Of a stretch of DNA of 64,000 nt, positions 10,065 through 20,611 are shown piece by piece. Below the pieces are notes generated by a model. It did not search any database and was not told where the DNA came from. It saw only the letters and a list, made by a program, of their open reading frames with translations. How positions within the stretch are numbered: position 1 is the stretch's first letter; the number at the start of each line of letters is the position of its first letter. This stretch comes from Phytoseiulus persimilis (taxonomy: Eukaryota > Arthropoda > Arachnida > Mesostigmata > Phytoseiidae), in assembly GCA_037576195.1 (NCBI GenBank), contig CM075103.1:24676001-24740000 (forward strand), in the 5' to 3' direction. The position numbers were made by a program, and so were the translations under genes.

Positions 10065-12237
10065 GGATTGGATTGGATTTATTTCGATCTTCCATGTGCA
10101 CATATGGTCCCTTTCATTCCAGGGGTGAGTCGTATAGCGTTCACAGATCTTGCCGCTCCCAGTTAGTTAGGGTCACCTTCGTCTTTCGCAGAACTTCATG
10201 TTTGCTATTGGGTGTGAGTCCAATTCGGAAGGGAAACTCCTCTGGGGGTAAAGTTCGTTTCCGCAACCCAAGACTACGCGTCTTTCTGTTTCGGGTGCTC
10301 CACATCTTGAACAGTTGATGTCGATGGAGGAATCGCGGTTGTGTTGCCGGGTCTTGGTGTTTAGCATTCCTGCCCTGGTTAACGCTAAGAGTTGGCTTCC
10401 GCGGGAGTTATCGTACAGTCCGGGGTTGATTCCTCTAGTCCCTTTGTATCGTCGGTATGTACTCAGTGTGGATTTGGACTTTATCCTGTCTCTCCAGGTG
10501 GCGTCCAATTTATTCCGCACCCTCAGTTTGAGTTCTTTGCGGAACGTCTTCCACATCAGCTTGCCGGATGTGTTTTTGGCCAGTCGGATGTCCCCACATT
10601 CGAATTGCATGCTCAGTTTTTTGAGTCTCTCGGATGCTTCGATTTTGGTTTTGGTGAGTTCGTTGCCTCGAGGACAAGTTTTGGCCATCTATGTGGATCC
10701 ATTTGTTTTATCCTCTCGAAGAACATCACTTTGCTTATGGTTTCTCTGCCATCGAAGGAGCTCCATCCGAGTTCTCCCTCAATGAACTCCTTCCCTATAG
10801 TGGAGTGCGGTATGCCAAGAGTCCATCTTCCCGCGTCTCTCTGCCTGACTTCTATGTGGTTTCTCAGTCTTTTTGGCATGGTAATCACTGCATTGCAGTA
10901 TGTGAGCTGTGGGACTGCTGTAGCTTTCCAGAGTATTTTGGAGACTTCGAATCGGTCGAAGCTCCAAAGTGCTTTCGCGTTTAGTCTCTGGGTTGCTTGG
11001 TCGGCTTTTTCTGACAGTTTAGGCCATTGTCTAGCCAAGTGGTCGCGGTCGGAAGATAGATCGATCCCTAGATATTTGTGTGATTCCACCATAGGTATTG
11101 GTAATCCTTGTATCCTGAGATCTCCATCCGGAGTATGGGTTCCTGCTGGTCGAGAGAAGACCATTACACCGCTCTTCTCTGGGTTTTTGATGGACATGTC
11201 GTCCCCAAACCTTGTAGTAACCTCGAGGAGCGTTCCCATATCTCCCATGCTGTTTGTCATCAGAACTAGGTCATCTGCAAACAGCAATCCGGGAATTGTG
11301 AAGAACTTTTTTTCTCTCACATCCCAGAAGTTGCCTTTCCTTGCGAATCTGAATCCTCGTCCTGTTGCCAGGAGTTCTCGTTCAAGGTTCGCAATGTAGA
11401 GGCTGAATAGGATCGGAGATAGTGGACAACCTTGTCGGAGTCCAATTGGTATGGACATTTCGTCCGACGTGTAGTCCCCATGTCGGAGGACAACGCGGGT
11501 ATCCTCGTACATGTATTTAAGGAGTTCGAGCAGTGGTTTGCTCATCCCTCTCTCCTCTAGAGTTCGCCATAGCTTCTTCCGATCGATTCGGTCGTATGCT
11601 TTTGTGGCTTCTAGGAAAACGCAATAAAGCCCTTTCTTATGGGATCTTGCGGTTTCAATTGCAGTTGTCAAGATGAATATGTTATCATCTCCTCTGCGAT
11701 CCTTTCAGAACCCATTTTGCATTTCTGATAGCTGCTCTGTATCTTCCGCCCATTTTTGTATATGTTTCCCAAGTATTTTGGTAAAAACTCTATACTCTCT
11801 TTTCAATCAGGGATACCCTGCCTATCCTCCATTCTGCTGGTATCTCATGGGTACCTTGTAGAATAGCGTTGAAGACATCTGTTACGTAGTTGTATCCAGT
11901 GTCGTCTAGTGCCTTGAGGACTTTAGCTGGTATTCTATGCGGCCCCGTCGCAGATGAAGCGGATATCGACAAGAGTGTCGACTTCACTTACTCTACAGTT
12001 GTGGTCAGATTTACCGGTTCTCTTGGGAGATTGGATTCCCTCTGGGGTTCGGGGTTTCCTGTTGCCTCCAGTAAGCTTTTTGCCACCAGCGTAAGGTGTG
12101 ACGTCATCTGTGTCGGTTGGATGTCGTCACCCTTCTCGTCTAGCACTCACAGCTTCTTTGGGGGTTCGTATTCATTTCTCCTAATGTGGTCCCAGAAGGC
12201 TTTTGATTTTGCCTGTCTTGGAGCCCTCATGATTTTA
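10065..12237 (-). mobile_element. LINE family A, 5'-truncated copy
   Basis: Minus-strand copy of the element at 1-2815, starting in the linker between endonuclease and reverse transcriptase (IMRAPRQAKSKAFWDHIRRN against the other copy's HIIRAPREQRAKRFWKYTRK). The 3' UTR runs to about 10065 and ends in GAAATAAA followed by CCAAT repeats, equivalent to the ATAAAC-CAAT tail of the first copy. The 5' truncation point at 12237-12238 abuts exactly the head module of the minisatellite complex. Confidence 0.85.
10173..12230 (-). pseudogene. LINE ORF2 remnant: reverse transcriptase and C-terminal finger
   Basis: The main open stretch 11671-10613 holds FLEATKAYDRID (motif A; the catalytic Asp of FLD is Glu here), GLRQGCPLSPILF (motif B) and LLFADDLVLM (residues ~129-138). 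11987-11790 carries ATGPHRIPAKVLKAL and IPAEWRIGRV, the fingers subdomain. 10688-10173 continues through a DATWRDRIKSK block to the finger INCSRCGAPETERRVVLGC, where the His position is Arg. Breaks seen: stops near 12150, 11987 and 11707 (GF-stop-KDRRGDD), a small deletion with frame change near 11800, and a frame change near 10690. The motif A change and altered finger mean it is inactive. Confidence 0.85.
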
Positions 12238-12430
12238 TCATATACTAGCCGGCCTTCGGCCGACTACGCTGGCCGGCCCGTCCCTTGCTTCGGGAGTCTA
12301 CTGCTGACAGACACACATTGCCTTAAATGTATTGTCATGAGACCTTCGGGAGTGGCCACCGATTCTCGATAGGATTCTGACCTGGAATCGAGGCACTTTC
12401 CTCTCTCTTCACTTGATCAGCATCATGGTT
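12238..12430 (+). repeat. 190-bp head module preceding a 45-bp array (copy 1)
   Basis: Starts with TACTAGCCGGCCTTCGGCCG, which can fold on itself, and ends near AGCATCATGGTTTTAAGAAG, where the 45-bp array begins. The same ~190-bp block lies in front of arrays at 14318, 15671, 19123 and 20432. It has no ORF or similarity I recognise. Its constant position upstream of arrays suggests that head and array form one repeated unit. Confidence 0.85.
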
Positions 12431-13539
12431 TTAAGAAGTATGGTCAGATTGGTGTCGTAATCACCCCTTCAGATTCGGAGAAGCATGGTCAGATTGGTCC
12501 CGGAATCACCCCTCTAGGTTTTGAAAAGTATAGTTAGATTTGTCTCGAGATCACCCCTCCAGACTTGGAAAGTGATAGTCAGATTGGTCTCGGAATCACC
12601 CCTCCAGACTTGGAAAGTAATGGTCAGATTGGTCTCGGAATCACCCCTCCAGAGTTGGGAAGTAATGCTAAGATTGGTCCCGGAAGTACCCACCCAGAGT
12701 TGGGAAGTAAGGCTCAGATTGGTCTCGGAATCACCCCTCCAGAGTTGGGAAGTAATGCTCAGATCGGTCCCAGGATCACCCCTCCAGACTTGGAAAAGTA
12801 TGGTCAGATTGGTCCCGAGATCACTCCTCCAAACTTGGAAAGTAATGGCCAGATTGGTCCCAGAATCACCCCTCCAGACTTGTTAAAGTATGGTCAGATT
12901 GGTCCCAGAATCACCCCTGCAGACTTGGAAAAGTATGGTCAGATTGGTCCCGAGATCACTCCTCCAAACTTGGAAAGTAATGGCCAGATTGGTCCCAGAA
13001 TCACCCCTTCAGAGTTGGAAAGTTATGGCCAGATTGGTCCCGGAATCACCCCTCCAGAGTTGGAAAGTAATGCTCAGATTGGTCTCGGAATAACCCCTCC
13101 AGAGTTGGAAAGTTATGCTCAGATTGGTCTCGGAATCACCCCTCCAGAGTTGGAAAGTAATGGCCAGATTGGTCTCGGAATCACCCCTCCAGAGTTGGAA
13201 AGTAATGGCCAGATTGGTCTCGGAATCACCCCTCCAGAGTTGGAAAGTAATGGCCAGATTGTTCTCGGAACCACCCCTCCAGAGTTGGAAAGTAATGCTC
13301 AGATTGGTCTCAGAATCACCCCTCCAGAGTTGGAAAGTAATGACCAGACTGGTCCCGGAATCGCCCCCCCAGAGTTGGAAAGTAATGGCCAGATTGGTCC
13401 CGGAATCACCCCTCCAGAGTTGGAAAGTAATGGCCAGATTGGTCGCGGAATCACCCCTCCAGAGTTGGAAAGTAATGGCCAGATTGGTCCCGGAATCACC
13501 CCTCCAGAGTTGGAAAGTAATGGCCAGATTGGTCCCGGA

Positions 13540-13813
13540 GACCGGCTCGTTGGCCGTGTGGCATAAAGCAACGCCTTGGGTGCCACACTAAGCTAGCAAT
13601 CGCGGGTTCGATCCCCGGCCGGGACAACAAATTTCTTATGTGGTAAAAAGAGGATTTAATTTATATAAGAATCAAATCTGAACCATCTTAAGACCCAAGC
13701 CCACCGCCCGCAATGGGATTTGCGAGGCGATAGGGAGTGTTACTGAAGCAATACCGAAAGGTGATTCCGGGACACTCCTGAGGGCTGGCTGAGAGGTTCA
13801 GCCGGAAAACAAA
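13540..13813 (+). mobile_element. tRNA-derived SINE, family 2, full length
   Basis: Begins GACCGGCTCGTTGGCCGTGT with an A-box-like TGGCCGTGTGGC at 13551 and a perfect B box GGTTCGATCC at about 13606, followed by a ~200-bp non-tRNA body and an A-rich end (GGAAAACAAA). It interrupts the 45-bp array; the 14-bp array segment AGATTGGTCCCGGA is present on both sides (13526-13539 and 13814-13827), out of register with the array period, so it is a genuine target-site duplication. Mobilisation depends on a partner LINE not identified here. Confidence 0.9.
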
Positions 13814-14317
13814 AGATTGGTCCCGGAATCACCCCTCCAGAGTTGGAAAGTAATGGCCAGATTGGTCCCGGAATCACCCCTCCAGAGTTGGAAAGTAGTA
13901 GCCAGATTGGTCCCAGAATCACCCCTCCAGAGTTGGAAAGTAATGGCCAGATTGGTCTCGGAATCACCCCTCCAGATTTGGAAAGTTATGGCCAGATTGG
14001 TCCCGGAATCACCCCTCCAGAGTGAGAAAGTAATGGCCAGATTGGTCTCGGAATCACCCCTCCAGAGTTGGAAAGTAATGGCCAGATTGGTCTCAGAATC
14101 ACCCCTCCAGAGTTGGAAAGTAATGGCCAGATTGGTCTCGGAATCACCCCTCCAGAGTTGGAGAGTAATGGCCAGATTGGTCCCAGAATCACCCCTCCAG
14201 AGTTGGAAAGTAATGGCCAGATTGGTCTCGGAATCACCCCTCCAGAGTTGGAAAGTAATGGCTTTATTGTTCTCGGAATCACCCCTCCAGATATTTTTAT
14301 GATGGATCTTTATGATA

Positions 14318-14510
14318 GACTAGCCGGCCTTCGGCCTACTACGCTGGCCGACCCGTCCCTTGCTTCGGGAGTCTACTGCTGACAGACACACATCGCCTTA
14401 AATGTAGTGTCATGAGACCTTCGGGAGGTGGCCACCGATTCTTGATAGGATTCTGACCTGGAATCGAGGCACTTTCCTCTCTCTTCACTTGGTCAGAATC
14501 ATGGTTTTGA
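14318..14510 (+). repeat. 190-bp head module (copy 2)
   Basis: Same block as at 12238, joined on its left to the array terminus ATATTTTTATGATGGATCTT. Differences include GAGGTGG in place of GAGTGG. It is followed by a new 45-bp array. Confidence 0.85.
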
Positions 14511-15519
14511 GAAGTATGGTCAGATTGGTGTCGTAATCACCGCTTCAGATTCGGAGAAGCATGGTCAGATTGGTCCCGGAATCACCCCTCTAGGTTTTGA
14601 AAAGTATAGTTAGACTTGTCTCGAGATCACCCCTCCAGACTTGGAAAGTGATAGTCAGATTGGTCTCGGAATCACCCCTCCAGACTTGGTTTAGTATGGT
14701 CAGATTGGTCCCGAGATCACTCCTCCAAACTTGGAAAGTAATGGTCAGATTGGTCTCGGAATCACCCCTCCAAAGTTGGAAAGTAATGTTTAGATTGGTC
14801 TCGCAATCACCCCTCCAGAGTTAGAAAGTGATGGCCAGATTGGTCTCTGAATCACCCCTCGAGAGTTGGAAAGTTATGGCCAGATTGGTCTCTGAATCAC
14901 CCCTCGAGAGTTGGAAAGTTATGGCCAGATTGGTCTCGGAATCACCCCTCCAGAGTTGGAAAGTAATGGCCAGATCGGTACCGGAATCACCCCTCCAGAG
15001 TTGGAAATTAATGGCCAGATTGGTCTCGGAATCACTCCTCCAGAGTTGGAAAGTAATGCTCAGATTGCTCCCGGAATCACCCCTCCAGGCTTGGGAAGTA
15101 ATGCTCAGATTGCTCCCGGAATCATCCCTCCATAGTTGGAAAGTAATGGCCAGATTGGTCCCGGAATCACCCCTCCAGAGTTGGAAAGTAATGGCCAGGT
15201 TGGTCTCGTAATCACCCCTCCAGAGTTGGAAACTAATGGCCAGATTGGTCTCGGAATCACCCCTCCAGAGTTGGGAAATAATGGCCAGATTGGTCTCGTA
15301 ATCACCCCTCCAGGTATTTTTACGATAGATTTTTATGATAGATGTACAGGAGAGGTAGTGGGGAAGGATATCCGATGACGATGGGATGAGGCCCAAGAGT
15401 CTGGCTGGCGTCATAACAGGGCGGTGCACCTTATCGTCAGAATTTGGATGCGGGTGACAGTATGGAAGGGGTCAAAGTTGGGGTTAATCGCGAGGGGGGG
15501 AGGAGGGGAGGGAGAGGGG

Positions 15520-15670
15520 GAAAGGGGTGGGTGGCCTATGTCCTTCCCGGTGAGCCACCCTACATTATGCAGTTTGTTCCAAGTCGATCCGATCAATACC
15601 GGAGGAGCCTATTGAGGACAAGCAAACATACATACATACAAACAAACAGACCCTGGATTTTTATACATAT
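15520..15670 (+). mobile_element. 3' tail of the R1-type LINE family, solo fragment
   Basis: From GGGTGGGTGGCCTATGTCCT to the AAAC-rich end and the closing ACCCTGGATTTTTATACATA, this matches the last ~150 bases of the R1-type LINE ending at 23745. It is joined directly to the head module at 15671. The DNA between the array end (15312) and this tail is unique, with a purine run at 15496-15527. Confidence 0.8.
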
Positions 15671-15850
15671 AGACTACGCTGGCCGACCCGCCCCTTGCTT
15701 CGGGAGTCTACTGCTGACAGACACACATTGCCTTACATGTAGTGTCATGAGACCTTCGGGAGTGGCCACCGATTCTTGATAGGATTCTGACCTGGAATCG
15801 AGGCACTTTCCTCTCTTTTCACTTAGTCAGCATCATGGTTTCGAGAAGTA
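15671..15850 (+). repeat. head module (copy 3, lacks first 13 bases)
   Basis: Begins at ACTACGCTGGCCGACCCG, directly after the LINE tail, and leads into the longest uninterrupted array. It lacks the leading CTAGCCGGCCTTCGGCC part. Confidence 0.8.
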
Positions 15851-18345
15851 TGCTCAGATTGGTCTCGGAATCACCCCTCCAGAGCTGGAAAGTAATGGCC
15901 AAATTGGTCTCAGAATCACCCCTCCAAAGTTGGAAAGTAATGGCCAGATTGGTCTCAGAATCACCCCTCCAAAGTTGGAAAGTTATGGCCGGATTGGTCC
16001 CGGAATCACCCCTCCAGAGTTGGAAAGTAATGGCCAGATTGGTCTCAGAATCACCCCTCCAAAGTTGGAAAGTTATGGCCGGATTGGTCCCGGAATCACC
16101 CCTCCAGAGTTGGAAAGTAATGGCCAGATTGGTCCCAGAATCACCCCTCCAAAGTTGGAAAGTAATGGCCGGATTGGTCTCGGAATCACCCCTCCAGAGT
16201 TGGAAAGTAATGGCCGGATTGGTCTCGGAATCACCCCTCCAGAGTTGGAAAGTAATGGCCGGATTGGTCTCGGAATCACCCCTCCAGAGTTGGAAAGTAA
16301 TGGCCGGATTGGTCTCGGAATCACCCCTCCAGGGTTGGAAAGTAATGGCCAGATTGGCCTCGGAATCACCCCTCCAGAGCCGGGAAGTAATGGCCAAATG
16401 GGTCTCAGAATCACCCCTCCAAAGTTGGAAAGTAATGGCCGAATTGGTCTCAGAATCACCCCTCCAAAGTTGGAAAGTAATGGCCAGATTGGTCTCAGAA
16501 TCACCCCTCCAAAGTTGGAAAGTTATGGCCGGATTGATCCCGGAATCACCCCTTGAGGGTTGGAAAGCAATGGCCGGATTGGTCTCGGAATCACCTCTCC
16601 AGAGTTGGAAAGTAATGGCCGGATTGGTCTCGGAATCACCCCTCCAGGGTTGGAAAGTAATGGCCAGATTGGTCTCGGAATCACCCCTCCAGAGTTGGAG
16701 AGTAATGGCCAGATTGGTCTCGGAATCACCCCTCCAGAGTTGGAAAGTAATGGGCTTATTGGTCTTGGAATCACCCCTCCAGAGTTGGAAAGTAATGGCC
16801 AGATTGGTCACAGGATCACCCCTCCAGAGTTGAAAAGTAATGGCCAGGTTCGTCTCGTAATCATCCCTCCAGAGTTGGAAAGTAATGGCCAGATTGGTCT
16901 CGGAATCACCCCTCTAAAGTTGGAAAGTAATGGCCAGATTGGTCTTGGAATCACCCCTTCAGAGTTGGAAAGTAATGGCCAGATTGGTCTCGCGATCCCC
17001 CCCCCCAGAGTTGGAAAGTAATGCTCAGATTGCTCCCGGAATCACCCCTCCAGGTTTGGGAAGTAATGCTCAGATTGCTCCCGGAATCATCCCTCCAGAG
17101 TTGGAAAGTAATGGCCACATTGGTCTTGGAATCACCCCTCCAGAGTTGGGAAGTAATGGCCAGATTGGTCTCAGAATCACCCCTCCAGAGTTGGAAAGTA
17201 ATGGCCAGATTGGTCTCGGAATCACCCCTCCAGAGTTGGAGAGTAATGGCCAGATTGGTCCCAGAATCACCCCTCCAGAGTTGGAAAGTAATGGCCAGAT
17301 TGGTCTCGGAATCACCCCTCCAGAGTTGGAGAGTAATGGCCAGATTGGTCCCGGAATCACCCCTCTAGGTTTTGAAAAGTATAGTTAGATTTGTCTCGAG
17401 ATCACCCCTCCAGACTTGGAAAGTGATAGTCAGATTGGTCTCGGAATCACCCCTCCAGACTTGGAAAGTAATGGTCAGATTGGTCTCGGAATCACCCCTC
17501 CAGAGTTGGGAAGTAATGCTAAGATTGGTCCCGGAAGTACCCTCCCAGAGTTGGGAAGTAAGGCTCAGATTGGTCTCGGAATCACCCCTCCAGAGTTGGG
17601 AAGTAATGCTCAGATCGGTCCCAGGATCACCCCTCCAGACTTGGAAAAGTATGGTCAGATTGGTCCCGAGATCACTCCTCCAAACTTGGAAAGTAATGGC
17701 CAGATTGGTCCCAGAATCACCCCTCCAGACTTGTTAAAGTATGGTCAGATTGGTCCCAGAATCACCCCTGCAGACTTGGAAAAGTATGGTCAGATTGGTC
17801 CCGAGATCACTCCTCCAAACTTGGAAAGTAATGGCCAGATTGGTCCCAGAATCACCCCTTCAGAGTTGGAAAGTTATGGCCAGATTGGTCCCGGAATCAC
17901 CCCTCCAGAGTTGGAAAGTAATGCTCAGATTGGTCTCGGAATAACCCCTCCAGAGTTGGAAAGTTATGCTCAGATTGGTCTCGGAATCACCCCTCCAGAG
18001 TTGGAAAGTAATGGCCAGATTGGTCTCGGAATCACCCCTCCAGAGTTGGAAAGTAATGGCCAGATTGGTCTCGGAATCACCCCTCCGGAGTTGGAAAGTA
18101 ATGGCCAGATTGTTCTCGGAACCACCCCTCCAGAGTTGGAAAGTAATGCTCAGATTGGTCTCAGAATCACCCCTCCAGAGTTGGAAAGTAATGACCAGAC
18201 TGGTCCCGGAATCGCCCCCCCAGAGTTGGAAAGTAATGGCCAGATTGGTCCCGGAATCACCCCTCCAGAGTTGGAAAGTAATGGCCAGATTGGTCGCGGA
18301 ATCACCCCTCCAGAGTTGGAAAGTAATGGCCAGATTGGTCCCGGA

Positions 18346-18619
18346 GACCGGCTCGTTGGCCGTGTGGCATAAAGCAACGCCTTGGGTGCCACACTAAGCT
18401 AGCAATCGCGGGTTCGATCCCCGGCCGGGACAACAAATTTCTTATGTGGTAAAAAGAGGATTTAATTTATATAAGAATCAAATCTGAACCATCTTAAGAC
18501 CCAAGCCCACCGCCCGCAATGGGATTTGCGAGGCGATAGGGAGTGTTACTGAAGCAATACCGAAAGGTGATTCCGGGACACTCCTGAGGGCTGGCTGAGA
18601 GGTTCAGCCGGAAAACAAA
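18346..18619 (+). mobile_element. tRNA-derived SINE, family 2 (copy in duplication block 2)
   Basis: Same length (274 bp) and sequence as 13540-13813, with the same flanking 14-bp duplication. It was copied by the block duplication and not by a second insertion, because insertion site and flanks are the same. Confidence 0.9.
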
Positions 18620-19122
18620 AGATTGGTCCCGGAATCACCCCTCCAGAGTTGGAAAGTAATGGCCAGATTGGTCCCGGAATCACCCCTCCAGAGTTGGAAA
18701 GTAGTAGCCAGATTGGTCCCAGAATCACCCCTCCAGAGTTGGAAAGTAATGGCCAGATTGGTCTCGGAATCACCCCTCCAGATTTGGAAAGTTATGGCCA
18801 GATTGGTCCCGGAATCACCCCTCCAGAGTGAGAAAGTAATGGCCAGATTGGTCTCGGAATCACTCCTCCAGAGTTGGAAAGTAATGGCCAGATTGGTCTC
18901 AGAATCACCCCTCCAGAGTTGGAAAGTAATGGCCAGATTGGTCTCGGAATCACCCCTCCAGAGTTGGAGAGTAATGGCCAGATTGGTCCCAGAATCACCC
19001 CTCCAGAGTTGGAAAGTAATGGCCAGATTGGTCTCGGAATCACCCCTCCAGAGTTGGAAAGTAATGGCTTTATTGTTCTCGGAATCACCCCTCCAGATAT
19101 TTTTATGATGGATCTTTATGAT

Positions 19123-19316
19123 AGACTAGCCGGCCTTCGGCCTACTACGCTGGCCGACCCGTCCCTTGCTTCGGGAGTCTACTGCTGACAGACACACATC
19201 GCCTTAAATGTAGTGTCATGAGACCTTCGGGAGGTGGCCACCGATTCTTGATAGGATTCTGACCTGGAATCGAGGCACTTTCCTCTCTCTTCACTTGGTC
19301 AGAATCATGGTTTTGA
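19123..19316 (+). repeat. 190-bp head module (copy in block 2)
   Basis: Counterpart of 14318-14510 at offset 4806, sharing its GAGGTGG variant. Confidence 0.85.
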
Positions 19317-20280
19317 GAAGTATGGTCAGATTGGTGTCGTAATCACCGCTTCAGATTCGGAGAAGCATGGTCAGATTGGTCCCGGAATCACCCCTCTAGG
19401 TTTTGAAAAGTATAGTTAGACTTGTCTCGAGATCACCCCTCCAGACTTGGAAAGTGATAGTCAGATTGGTCTCGGAATCACCCCTCCAGACTTGGTTTAG
19501 TATGGTCAGATTGGTCCCGAGATCACTCCTCCAAACTTGGAAAGTAATGGTCAGATTGGTCTCGGAATCACCCCTCCAAAGTTGGAAAGTAATGTTTAGA
19601 TTGGTCTCGCAATCACCCCTCCAGAGTTAGAAAGTGATGGCCAGATTGGTCTCTGAATCACCCCTCGAGAGTTGGAAAGTTATGGCCAGATTGGTCTCGG
19701 AATCACCCCTCCAGAGTTGGAAAGTAATGGCCAGATCGGTACCGGAATCACCCCTCCAGAGTTGGAAATTAATGGCCAGATTGGTCTCGGAATCACTCCT
19801 CCAGAGTTGGAAAGTAATGCTCAGATTGCTCCCGGAATCACCCCTCCAGGCTTGGGAAGTAATGCTCAGATTGCTCCCGGAATCATCCCTCCATAGTTGG
19901 AAAGTAATGGCCAGATTGGTCCCGGAATCACCCCTCCAGAGTTGGAAAGTAATGGCCAGGTTGGTCTCGTAATCACCCCTCCAGAGTTGGAAACTAATGG
20001 CCAGATTGGTCTCGGAATCACCCCTCCAGAGTTGGGAAATAATGGCCAGATTGGTCTCGTAATCACCCCTCCAGGTATTTTTACGATAGATTTTTATGAT
20101 AGATGTACAGGAGAGGTAGTGGGGAAGGATATCCGATGACGATGGGATGAGGCCCAAGAGTCTGGCTGGCGTCATAACAGGGCGGTGCACCTTATCGTCA
20201 GAATTTGGATGCGGGTGACAGTATGGAAGGGGTCAAAGTTGGGGTTAATCGCGAGGGGAGGAGGAGGGGAGGGAGAGGGG

Positions 20281-20431
20281 GAAAGGGGTGGGTGGCCTAT
20301 GTCCTTCCCGGTGAGCCACCCTACATTATGCAGTTTGTTCCAAGTCGATCCGATCAATACCGGAGGAGCCTATTGAGGACAAGCAAACATACATACATAC
20401 AAAGAAACAGACCCTGGATTTTTATACATAT
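20281..20431 (+). mobile_element. R1-type LINE 3' tail fragment (copy in block 2)
   Basis: Counterpart of 15520-15670 at offset 4761, followed by the head module at 20432. Confidence 0.8.
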
Positions 20432-20611
20432 AGACTACGCTGGCCGACCCGCCCCTTGCTTCGGGAGTCTACTGCTGACAGACACACATTGCCTTACATG
20501 TAGTGTCATGAGACCTTCGGGAGTGGCCACCGATTCTTGATAGGATTCTGACCTGGAATCGAGGCACTTTCCTCTCTTTTCACTTAGTCAGCATCATGGT
20601 TTCGAGAAGTA
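20432..20611 (+). repeat. head module (copy in block 2)
   Basis: Counterpart of 15671-15850. Confidence 0.8.

Larger units (their letters stand above)
12490..17340 (+). repeat. large tandem duplication, copy 1 (~4.85 kb)
   Basis: Sequence from CAGATTGGTCCCGGAATCAC near 12490 to about 17340 recurs at 17341 onwards at an offset of 4851, dropping to 4806 and then 4761 because copy 2 lacks two 45-bp units (near 13480 and 14870 of copy 1). Head modules, the SINE, the LINE tail and even odd variants (a G-run at 15497, a stop-bearing unit near 14025) are shared. Only a handful of single-base differences were seen, so the event is very recent, or an assembly duplication. Confidence 0.9.
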
